A DNA stretch of 64,000 nt from Chromobacterium subtsugae (GTDB lineage Bacteria; Pseudomonadota; Gammaproteobacteria; Burkholderiales; Chromobacteriaceae), in assembly GCF_001676875.1 (NCBI RefSeq), contig NZ_JYKA01000008.1, positions 118,145 to 182,144 on the forward strand, in the 5' to 3' direction. The notes beneath the pieces were generated by a model that did no database searches, was not told where the DNA came from, and saw only the letters and a list, made by a program, of their open reading frames with translations. Position numbers and translations under genes: made by a program. Positions 32,706 through 40,323 of the stretch are shown here, in pieces (the stretch's first letter is position 1; the number at the start of each line of letters is the position of its first letter).

Positions 32706-33464
32706 ATGTATAGCGTCACCGTTTTGGCGCATCGGCTGCTTGGGGCGCTGCTGCTGCCGCCGATTCTCAATCTGCTGCCCATCATTGCCGGCGGCATGCT
32801 GATACGGCGTTGTCCGCATGCCGGCCGGCTGCTGCTGGCGTCCGGCGTGGCGCTGACCTATTTTCTTTCGATACCGCAGACCGCCATCTGGCTGGCGCAT
32901 GGACTGGAGCGCTATCCGGTGATCGACGCCGCGCAACTGGCGGACGTGGACGCCATCGTGGTGCTGGGCGGCGGCAAGCGTCCGGCGGAAGAGTTCGGCG
33001 GCAACGCTCCGGGCGGCGACACGCTGACGCGGCTGCGTTACGGCGCTTACCTCGCCCGCGCCAGCGGCAAGCCGATTTTGGTGACCGGCGGCGCGCCGAG
33101 CGGCGGCGAGGCCGAAGGCGCGGTGATGGCGCGGGCGCTGCGCGAGGATTACGGCCTCAAGCCGCGCTGGGTGGAGCTGCGCTCCAACACCACGCTGGAA
33201 AACGCGCAGCTGTCGGCACCGATGCTGCAGGCCGCCGGGGTGAAGCGCATCGCGCTGGTCAGCCAGGGCTGGCACCTGGCGCGGGCGGTGCCGTTTTTCC
33301 GGCGCCAGGGCCTGCAAGTGCTGCCGGCGCCCACCGGGCTGATTCGCTACGACGGCGCCGCCGCTTTCCTCTACATTCCCAGCGGCAACGCGATGGCGGA
33401 GTGCCGCACCTTGTTGAGCGAACGCCTGGGCCTGCTGTTTTACCGCATCCGGCCGACGGGCTGA
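32706..33464 (+). CDS. YdcF-like DUF218 membrane protein
   Basis: A 252-residue protein with two N-terminal membrane helices (about 8-30 and 37-60) and a DUF218 domain. The domain shows VDAIVVLGGGKRP, TLTRLRYGAYLARASGKPIL and NTTLENAQLSAPML, the usual order in ElyC/SanA/YdcF proteins linked to envelope maintenance. Start MYSVTVLAH follows AAGGGGGAAACC. It converges with the MFS gene and the 3' ends overlap by 25 bp. Confidence 0.85.
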   Translation: MYSVTVLAHRLLGALLLPPILNLLPIIAGGMLIRRCPHAGRLLLASGVALTYFLSIPQTAIWLAHGLERYPVIDAAQLADVDAIVVLGGGKRPAEEFGGNAPGGDTLTRLRYGAYLARASGKPILVTGGAPSGGEAEGAVMARALREDYGLKPRWVELRSNTTLENAQLSAPMLQAAGVKRIALVSQGWHLARAVPFFRRQGLQVLPAPTGLIRYDGAAAFLYIPSGNAMAECRTLLSERLGLLFYRIRPTG

Positions 33465-34588
33465 GCCTGGCGCCGCTGGCAGGCCAGCGCCAGCAGGGCG
33501 GCCAGCGTCAGCGTCATCCCCAACTGCTGCGCCAATCCGGCCAGCGCCAGTCCCAGGCTCAGCAACAGGTAATAGGACAGGCCGAACAGCGCGCCGGCGG
33601 CGCCGGCCTGATCGCGGTAATGGCGCAGCGCCCGGCTCAGCACATTGGGAATGGCGATGCTGAAGGCTATCACCGCGCCGGCGGCCGGCAACAAGATCCA
33701 GGCCGACGCCTGCAGCAGCCAGGCCGCCAGGCCGGACAGCAAGGCCAGCCGGCAGGCGGCCCGCACCAGCTGTTCTGACTGGAGGCCACGTCCCAACAAT
33801 CTGCGATTCAGCAAGCTGCCCGCCAATGACGCCGCGGCCAGCGCCGCGCCTGAGCCGCCGAACTGCTCCGGGCTCCAGCCCAGCCGCTGAAACAGGAAGG
33901 GCGCCAGGCTGTAGTAGCTGAACAGCATGGTGTTGAACAGCGCCACCAGCATCGCGTCGCGCCATAGTTCGGCGTCGCGCAGCATCTGGCCGGCCAGCCG
34001 GGCCATATCGGGGCGCGCCGTGCCTATCGGGCGGGTTTCCGGCAGCTGCAGGGCAGTCAGCGCCAGCAGCGCGACGGCAAGCAGCAGCAAGGCGGCGAAC
34101 ACGCCGTGGTGGCCGAAGCGGCCGGCCAGCCAGCCGCCGCTGAGCAGGCCCAGCACTGGGCTCAAGGCCAGCGTCGCGCCCAGCAGCGAGAACACGCGGG
34201 CCAGCCGGGTGGAATCGTAGCTGTCGCGCAGCATGGTCTGCACCACTACCGAGCCGGCCGCCGCGCCCAGCGCGGAAATCATCCGCGCCAGCAACAGCAT
34301 GTTGAAATCGTTCGCGGCCAGCGCCAGCGCGGAGCCGGCGCCATAGCAGGCCAAACCCAGCAGCATCGCCGGGCGGCGGCCTATGCGGTCGCTCAGCCAG
34401 CCCCACAGCGCCACGCCGGCGGCGAAGGCCAGGAAGTAGACCGACAGCGTTTGCGATGCCTGCGCCTGGCTGACGCCGAAGGCGAAGGCGATGTCGGTCA
34501 GCGCCGGGCTGTAAATGGTTTCCACCAGCTGCGGGAATGTGATCAGCGCCGTCAGCAGCCACAGCGCCGGACGGGTCGTCGTTTTCAT
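33440..34588 (-). CDS. MFS multidrug-type efflux transporter (Bcr/CflA group)
   Basis: A 382-residue transporter with about twelve membrane helices. The cytoplasmic loop WGWLSDRIGRRPAMLLG is the MFS A-motif. YSPALTDIAFAFGVSQAQAS resembles Bcr/CflA and NimT-type drug pumps. It is divergent from an AraC regulator across a 95-bp gap, the arrangement seen in nimT-nimR, so induction by that regulator is likely. The substrate is unknown. Confidence 0.87.
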   Translation of the reverse strand: MKTTTRPALWLLTALITFPQLVETIYSPALTDIAFAFGVSQAQASQTLSVYFLAFAAGVALWGWLSDRIGRRPAMLLGLACYGAGSALALAANDFNMLLLARMISALGAAAGSVVVQTMLRDSYDSTRLARVFSLLGATLALSPVLGLLSGGWLAGRFGHHGVFAALLLLAVALLALTALQLPETRPIGTARPDMARLAGQMLRDAELWRDAMLVALFNTMLFSYYSLAPFLFQRLGWSPEQFGGSGAALAAASLAGSLLNRRLLGRGLQSEQLVRAACRLALLSGLAAWLLQASAWILLPAAGAVIAFSIAIPNVLSRALRHYRDQAGAAGALFGLSYYLLLSLGLALAGLAQQLGMTLTLAALLALACQRRQAQPVGRMR

Positions 34589-34683
34589 GGTTTTTTCCTT
34601 TCTTTCTTGACGATTGGCAGTCTAGAGAAAGGCGGTTTGTCTGATTACAATGATAAGGACTTTATTTATTTAAAATCGGACAT

Positions 34684-35460
34684 ATGGCTTGGATTCCCGC
34701 TGATCAGGCATTCGACGCCGACGGCTTCGACGCGCCGATGATAGGCATCGCCGCCGACATGGGCGTGCATGACTCCGGCCGCCACTGCCACCGCCGCCAT
34801 CAGCTGCTGTTCGCCGCCGCCGGCTGCATCACCATCGAGTTGGCGGATACGCTGTGCCTGCTGCCGCCCAGCCGCGCCGCCTGGATTCCGGCCGGCACCG
34901 CGCACCGGGTGCGGATGCGCGGCGTGGTCGCTTACCGTTCGCTGTATTTCGCCGTCGACTTGCCTTTCCCCGCGCCGCCTTTGCAGGTAGTGGAGGTCAA
35001 TCCGCTGCTGCGCGAGGTGATAGAGCGGATGGCTTGGTGGCCATGGGATTTGCCCGCGGAGCGGCAACGCAGCCTGTTGGCGGTGTTCGGCGAGGAGTTG
35101 CAGGCGGCGCGGGGAGAAAACTGGCGGCTGCCGTTTCCGGCGGATGCCCGGCTGGCCTCATGGCTGGATGGCGTGCGCGGCGGGGCGCAGCCGCCGCGGC
35201 TGAATCAACTGGCGGACGCGGTGGGGGCCAGCGAGCGCACCATCAGCCGCATCTTCATCCGCGACACCGGCATGAGCTACCAGGCCTGGCGCCAGCAGTG
35301 GCGCCTGCTGCGGGCGATGGAAATGCTGGCCGACGGGATGGGGACGAGCGAGACGGCGCAGCGGCTGGCGTTCGCCAGCGACAGCGCCTTCATCGCCTTT
35401 TTCCGCCAGCACACCGGCGCGACGCCGGCGCGGCGCGCTCAGTCCAGCGTGTCCAGGTAG
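34684..35460 (+). CDS. AraC-family transcriptional regulator
   Basis: A 258-residue regulator. An N-terminal cupin-like sensing domain (His-rich HDSGRHCHRRHQLLFAAAG) precedes a C-terminal AraC domain (about 165-255) with two helix-turn-helix units: LNQLADAVGASERTISRIF and SETAQRLAFASDSAFIAFFR. It resembles NimR-type repressors of adjacent efflux pumps. Divergent orientation from the MFS gene suggests a shared operator in 34589-34683. Its 3' end overlaps the next leftward gene by 22 bp. Confidence 0.88.
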   Translation: MAWIPADQAFDADGFDAPMIGIAADMGVHDSGRHCHRRHQLLFAAAGCITIELADTLCLLPPSRAAWIPAGTAHRVRMRGVVAYRSLYFAVDLPFPAPPLQVVEVNPLLREVIERMAWWPWDLPAERQRSLLAVFGEELQAARGENWRLPFPADARLASWLDGVRGGAQPPRLNQLADAVGASERTISRIFIRDTGMSYQAWRQQWRLLRAMEMLADGMGTSETAQRLAFASDSAFIAFFRQHTGATPARRAQSSVSR

Positions 35461-36092
35461 TCGCGGACGGGCCAGCGCGCGTATTGCCGCCAAGGCGGAA
35501 CGGTGCCGGCGGCCAGAGCCTGCGGGCTGACTCGTATGGTTTCGCGCTGGCGGCCGTCGGCCGAGCGCACTTCCACTTCCAGCGGCAGCTGCCAGCGCTG
35601 GCTCCAGCGCAGCGTCTTGCTGCCCTGGGCGCTGGTTTTGCTGTAGCGCGCGACGTCTTTTTCCTCCTGCCGCAGCGAGAAGCCGCGCAGCTGGCTGATG
35701 TCCACCAACTGGCTGGCCTGCGCCCAGGAGCCGTTGAAGCCGACATCGCTCCATTCGCGCGGCGCGGTCTGGATCCTCTCTTTTTTGCCGGCGTGGATGA
35801 ACTCCAGTTGCGGCCGCCCCTGGGCGTCCAGCCAGACATGGCGTGGCGCGGCGGCGAAGTCCAGGTGCTGGTGGCCGTCGTCGTCGTGGCGGTGCGGCGC
35901 GCCGGCGTTCAGGCGCTCGCGCCAGACATGTCCATTCTGGCGCACCAGCTTTTCGCGGTAGCGGATGGTTTTCTCGACGCCGTCGGCGCCCAGGCTGACG
36001 GTTTCGTAATGCACCACGGCCTGCAGGTCGGGGGCCGCGGCGCGGGCGGGAGCTGCCAGCGCCAGCAGCAGGGAGAGCAACAGCATTTTCAT
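35439..36092 (-). CDS. Hypothetical secreted protein near alkaline phosphatases
   Basis: A 217-residue protein with a signal peptide (MKMLLLSLLLALAAPARAAA). A His/Asp-rich stretch (APHRHDDDGHQH) may bind metal. I do not recognise the family. ATG 36092 has GGA at good spacing; an ATG two codons upstream is the alternative. It lies 63 bp after the alkaline phosphatase gene on the same strand, with a terminator-like hairpin between. Co-expression with the phosphatases by read-through is possible. Confidence 0.7.
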   Translation of the reverse strand: MKMLLLSLLLALAAPARAAAPDLQAVVHYETVSLGADGVEKTIRYREKLVRQNGHVWRERLNAGAPHRHDDDGHQHLDFAAAPRHVWLDAQGRPQLEFIHAGKKERIQTAPREWSDVGFNGSWAQASQLVDISQLRGFSLRQEEKDVARYSKTSAQGSKTLRWSQRWQLPLEVEVRSADGRQRETIRVSPQALAAGTVPPWRQYARWPVRDYLDTLD

Positions 36093-36113
36093 CGGCATTC
36101 CATTCGATAAAGG

Positions 36114-36141
36114 AAAAGCCGCGCGGCAGGAGCCGCGCGGC
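36114..36141 (-). terminator. Terminator after the first alkaline phosphatase gene
   Basis: A ten-base perfect stem (gccgcgcggc repeated inverted) with loop tcct on the minus strand is followed by TTTTCC. It may only partly block the small secreted-protein gene downstream. Confidence 0.7.
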
Positions 36142-36155
36142 GATGGCGCGGCGGT

Positions 36156-37514
36156 TTACAGGCCCAGCGCGGTTTTCACCAGGCCGAACACCCTGGTGTT
36201 GTCCATCACGCCCTTGAAGCCCTTGCTGCCGGCGCCGCCGGACATCAGCATCACGTCGCCGCCGCCATGGGTTTCGCTGGACAGGCGGATGCCGGTCTCC
36301 TGCTGGTAGTCGTCGGCGGTGGCGGCGGCCGAATCCACCGACACCCGGGTCGGTTTGCGGTTGGGGCCGTTGCCGAACACCAGAGTGGTGTAGACGGCGC
36401 CGTCGGCGTCCTTCGCCGGCTGGCCGTCGACATAGCTGCGCGAGATGTCGTGAATGGGGTTGCCGCGCTTGGAATAGCCGTTGATGGTCATGGTGTGGTC
36501 GTGGTCGGCGGTGACGACGATCAGCGTGTTGCTCAGGTTGGCCTTGGCCAGCGCGGTCTTGATCGCGTCGTCGAAGGCGATGGCGTCGGTCAGCGCGCGC
36601 TTGGCGTTGGTGCCGTGCAAGGCGTGGTCGATGCGGCCGCCTTCCACCATCAGCACGTAGCCGTTGCTGTTTTTGGACAGCACGTCTATCGCCGCCGCGG
36701 TCATCTGCGCCAGACTGGGCTGGTCCACCTTGTTCTTGACGCGGTCCAGCTCGTATTCCAGGTGGTCCTTGCCGAAGATGCCCACTACGCGGCTGGCGGA
36801 CTTGGCGTCGAAGGCGGCCAGGTCGCTGCCGGTCTGCAGCACCGGGTAGCCGGTGGCGGCGAATTCCTGCAGCAGGTTGCGGCCGTCGGCGCGCTTGCCG
36901 CCGCTGGCCTTGGGCAGCAGGAACTTGCCGCCGCCGCCCATCAGCACATCCAGGCCGCCGCCCAGCCTGGCGTTGTAGCCGGCGCCGCCGGGCACCGCCT
37001 GGGCGATGATGTCGGATTCGGCGTCGCGGTGGCAGACGTGGGCGTAGGTGGCGGCCGGGGTGGCGTGGGTGACGCGGGTGGTGGTGACCGCGCCTATGGC
37101 CTTGCCCTTGGCCTTGGCCAGCTCCAGCAGCGTGGCGGCCGGCGCGCCGTTGTTCGCGCCGCAGTTGCCGGTGCCGTCGCTGTTGGGTTCGATGGCGCGG
37201 GTGTCGGACGACATCGAGATCACCTCGTTGTTCATCTTCACGCCGGTCATATAGGCCGACATCGACGGCGCGCTGTCGGTGGTCTGCGCGTCATTGGAGA
37301 AGGTCTTGATGCGAGCGGTGCGGTCAAGCTTCTCCATATTGAGTTTGCCGCCCTCGCCGTACTGGTAGATGCGGGCTGCGGTGACGGTGGCCGGGCCCAT
37401 GCCGTCGCCGAGAAAGAAGATCACGTTCTTGGCTTCGCCGGCGGCGCGGGCGGGGGCGGAGGACAGCGCCGCCAGCGCAGCGGCGGCCAGCAGGGTTTTC
37501 ATCACGGTTTGCAT
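36156..37514 (-). CDS. phoA: Alkaline phosphatase, periplasmic
   Basis: A 452-residue PhoA-family phosphomonoesterase with signal peptide (to PARAAGEA). Metal ligand Asp37 lies in FFLGDGMGPAT, and the phosphorylated nucleophile is Ser81 in TTDSAPSMSAY. GGRIDHALH and VTADHDHTM supply further metal ligands. Ribosome site GGAG precedes ATG 37514. It lies 20 bp after a second, lipoprotein-type phosphatase with which it shares most blocks. Confidence 0.9.
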   Translation of the reverse strand: MQTVMKTLLAAAALAALSSAPARAAGEAKNVIFFLGDGMGPATVTAARIYQYGEGGKLNMEKLDRTARIKTFSNDAQTTDSAPSMSAYMTGVKMNNEVISMSSDTRAIEPNSDGTGNCGANNGAPAATLLELAKAKGKAIGAVTTTRVTHATPAATYAHVCHRDAESDIIAQAVPGGAGYNARLGGGLDVLMGGGGKFLLPKASGGKRADGRNLLQEFAATGYPVLQTGSDLAAFDAKSASRVVGIFGKDHLEYELDRVKNKVDQPSLAQMTAAAIDVLSKNSNGYVLMVEGGRIDHALHGTNAKRALTDAIAFDDAIKTALAKANLSNTLIVVTADHDHTMTINGYSKRGNPIHDISRSYVDGQPAKDADGAVYTTLVFGNGPNRKPTRVSVDSAAATADDYQQETGIRLSSETHGGGDVMLMSGGAGSKGFKGVMDNTRVFGLVKTALGL

Positions 37515-37534
37515 ATTGTTTTTCTCCAGAGCGT

Positions 37535-38992
37535 TTACAGGCCGGCGGCCTTCTTGACCAGGCCGAACACTTCGATGTTTTCCAGGAAGCCGTGGACGCT
37601 GTCAGCGCCCTGGCCGATGGCGGCGATGTAGACGTCGGTGCCGCCATGGGTTTCGCCGCCGGCCGGCATCCGTATCGCCGCTTCCTGGTGGTAGTCGTTG
37701 GCGGAAGCCGCGTCGTCGGTCAGCGCGGTGGCCGCGCTGCGGTCGCCGGCGACGCGGTTTTCGCCGTTGCCGAAGCCGATGATGGAGTAGGGCATGCCGT
37801 CGGCGTCGACCAGGTTCTTGCCGCTGACGTAATCCTTGGCCAGGCCCAGCACGCCGGGGTTGCCCGGCGCGGTCTTGCCGGTGCGCTTGGCGTAGCCGTT
37901 CAGCACCAGGGTGTGGTCATGGTCGGCGGTGACGACGATCAGCGTGTTTTTCAGGCCGGGGTCTTTCTGCTGCATCGCGTTGATCGCGGCCTGGATCGCC
38001 TGGTCGAAGGCCACGGTGTCCTGCAGCGCCTTCTTGGCGGTGGTTTCGTGCAGGGCGTGGTCGATGCGGCCGCCTTCCACCATCAGGAACATGCCCTGCT
38101 TGTCGCTGCGGCCGGCCAGCATGGCGATGGCCTTGCTGGTCATCTCGGCCAGGCTGGGCTCCTTGGCGGCGTCGCGGTCCAGGTCGTAGCTCATGTGGCT
38201 GGCGGTGAACAGGCCGACGGCGCGGCGGGTCCGGACCGGATCGATGGCGTCGAAGCCGGCCTTGTCGGCGGCGTAGCCGTAGCCGCGGGTTTTCAGCTCC
38301 GCCACCAGGTCGCGGCCGTCGGCGCGCTTGCCGCCGGCGGCCTTGGGCAGGAAGAACTGGCGGCCGCCGCCGAACACCACGTCCACGCCGTCTTTCAGCG
38401 CGGCGTTGTACAGCGCGCCGCCGGGCACCAGCTGGGCGGCGATGTCGGCTTCGGCGTCGCGGTGGCAGACGTGTGAATAAGTGGCGGCCGGGGTGGCGTG
38501 GGTGACGCGGGTGGTGGTGACCACGCCGGTGGCGCGGTTGCCGGCCTTGGCCAGCTCCAAGAGCGTGGACACCGCTTTGCCGTTGCCGGCGCCGCAGTTG
38601 GATGTCAGGTCGGCTTTGGGTGATTTGGCCACGGTGTCGGTGGACATCGAGATGACTTCGTTGTTCATCTTGACGCCGGTCATGTAGGCCGACATCGACG
38701 GCGCGCTGTCGGTGACCTGGGCGTCGTTGGAGAAGGTCTTGACGAAGCCGGATTCCGGCAGCGTGTCCATTGTCAGCTGGCCGTCTTCGCCGACGGAGTA
38801 GATGCGGGCGGCGGTGGTGGTGGCGATGCCCATGCCGTCGCCGAGGAAGAAAATGACGTTCTTGGCGCTGGCCGCCGGCGGACGGCTTTCCGCGTTGTCC
38901 TGCGGCCGGTTGGCGGCGCTGCCGCCGCCGCTGTTGCAGGCGGCCAGGCTGATGGCCATGAGAAATGGAAGGCTGAGACTGAAAGTGCGCAT
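37535..38992 (-). CDS. Alkaline phosphatase, lipoprotein
   Basis: A 485-residue PhoA-family enzyme. The N-terminus ends in a lipobox (SLAAC, Cys19) followed by NSGGGSAAN, so it should be lipid-anchored. The nucleophile is Ser96 in VTDSAPSMSAYMTGVKM; Asp52 and VTADHDHTLV give metal ligands. It is clearly a tandem paralogue of the downstream gene: the THATPAATYSHVCHRDAEADI block is nearly the same in both. No clear Pho box was seen in the 118-bp upstream gap. Confidence 0.9.
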   Translation of the reverse strand: MRTFSLSLPFLMAISLAACNSGGGSAANRPQDNAESRPPAASAKNVIFFLGDGMGIATTTAARIYSVGEDGQLTMDTLPESGFVKTFSNDAQVTDSAPSMSAYMTGVKMNNEVISMSTDTVAKSPKADLTSNCGAGNGKAVSTLLELAKAGNRATGVVTTTRVTHATPAATYSHVCHRDAEADIAAQLVPGGALYNAALKDGVDVVFGGGRQFFLPKAAGGKRADGRDLVAELKTRGYGYAADKAGFDAIDPVRTRRAVGLFTASHMSYDLDRDAAKEPSLAEMTSKAIAMLAGRSDKQGMFLMVEGGRIDHALHETTAKKALQDTVAFDQAIQAAINAMQQKDPGLKNTLIVVTADHDHTLVLNGYAKRTGKTAPGNPGVLGLAKDYVSGKNLVDADGMPYSIIGFGNGENRVAGDRSAATALTDDAASANDYHQEAAIRMPAGGETHGGTDVYIAAIGQGADSVHGFLENIEVFGLVKKAAGL

Positions 38993-39110
38993 TTGAATAA
39001 CCTTTTTTATTAAAAAATGCGCACAAATATTATTTTTTGCTGGTTTCTGCCCAAATAAGCTGAGGTTAAGCTTTGAATAAGAAAATGTTAAATGTCATGC
39101 GGCGGGCGCG

Positions 39111-40301
39111 TCAGCATTTCCACAGGTGGGCGAGGAAGGACACTCTCACCTTGGCGTCGCCGGCGGGGCAGGGCGCGAGGACTTTCAGCCCCGGCTTGTT
39201 GGTGTCGCGCAGCAGCGGTTCGCCGTAGGGCGGGCCGTCGGCGCGGCGGATGGCGGCGACGATGGGCGCGCTGGGCTTGGCGCCGGCCGAGATCACCACG
39301 CAGATTTCCTCGCTGGCGATGCGCACGAAGCTGCCGGGCGGGTATATGCCCAGCTCGCGGATCAGCAGCGTGGTGAAGGACTGGTCGAACTCGCTGTCCT
39401 TGCGCTGGAAGATCTGCCCCAGCGCGGTGGCCGGCAGCAGCGCGGAGCGGTAGCGGCGCGGCAGCAGCTTGGCGCAGGTGATGTCGGCCAGGCGCAGCAT
39501 GTGCGCCGGCGGCAGGATCTGTTCGCGGGACAGGCCGTGGGGGTAGCCGTTGCCGTGCCAGGATTCGTGGTGGGTTTGCACCAGCGTGTGCCACAGCTGG
39601 TCGTCGACGCCGGCTTCGCGCAGGATGGCCGAGCTCATCAGCGGGTGGTCGCTGATCGCCTGCCTCTGTTCGGCGCTGAGGCTGCCCGGCTGGCCGAACA
39701 GCTCGTTCTGCAGCTCGATCTGGGAGATGTTCATCGTCAGCGCCGCGCAGATCAGCGTTTCGCGGTGGCGCGGCGGCAGGGCGATGCTGCGGGACAGGAT
39801 GGCCAGCAGCGCCGCGGTGTGCAGCGAATGGGCGACGCTGTATTCGGCGAACGGCACCAGGAAGATGGAGGCGATCAGCGCGTCCGGGTGGGTTTCGGCC
39901 AGCCGGATCAGCGTCAGCGCGATCTCCATCGCCCTGGCCTCGAAACCCGGGGTGGCCAGCGCGTAATACAGCATGCTGCGCACGCGCTGCTGCAAGAAGG
40001 CGATGTCCTCGAACAGCGAATGTTTCCTGCTGTCGTTCAGAATGGGCTTGTCCACCGGCCTGGCCTCGGACTTGCCTTCGGCGAAGCCCATATTGACCAG
40101 TTTTTGCTTCAATTCCGGCGTCAGCACGTAATGGCCGCGCTTGAGCAGCAAAAAGCCGTTTTTGGAATAGACGTCCATCGACAATTCCTTGCCGATGTCG
40201 ACCATGGACGAGTAGACCCTGGTTGGTTTTTTTGTGGAATCCAAAGGCATGATGGGCCCGCTTGCGACGTCAATGTTTACAGGATGATAATCTATTGTCA
40301 T
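39111..40301 (-). CDS. Degenerate HD-GYP domain protein
   Basis: A 396-residue cytoplasmic protein with a DUF3391-like N-terminal part (about 30-75: VDIGKELSMDVYSKNGFLLL) and an HD-GYP-type domain (about 125-290). HD-GYP enzymes degrade cyclic di-GMP. The GYP end is recognisable (HHESWHGNGYP, residues 244-254), but the usual Asp before GxGYP is His. The metal-binding HD pair is replaced by Met190-Asn191 (LTMNISQIEL). It is probably inactive as a phosphodiesterase and may bind nucleotide or protein. The start is uncertain; Met18 and Met33 are alternatives. Confidence 0.78.
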   Translation of the reverse strand: MTIDYHPVNIDVASGPIMPLDSTKKPTRVYSSMVDIGKELSMDVYSKNGFLLLKRGHYVLTPELKQKLVNMGFAEGKSEARPVDKPILNDSRKHSLFEDIAFLQQRVRSMLYYALATPGFEARAMEIALTLIRLAETHPDALIASIFLVPFAEYSVAHSLHTAALLAILSRSIALPPRHRETLICAALTMNISQIELQNELFGQPGSLSAEQRQAISDHPLMSSAILREAGVDDQLWHTLVQTHHESWHGNGYPHGLSREQILPPAHMLRLADITCAKLLPRRYRSALLPATALGQIFQRKDSEFDQSFTTLLIRELGIYPPGSFVRIASEEICVVISAGAKPSAPIVAAIRRADGPPYGEPLLRDTNKPGLKVLAPCPAGDAKVRVSFLAHLWKC

Positions 40302-40323
40302 CGCAAGCTGGTAGTTTTCACAC

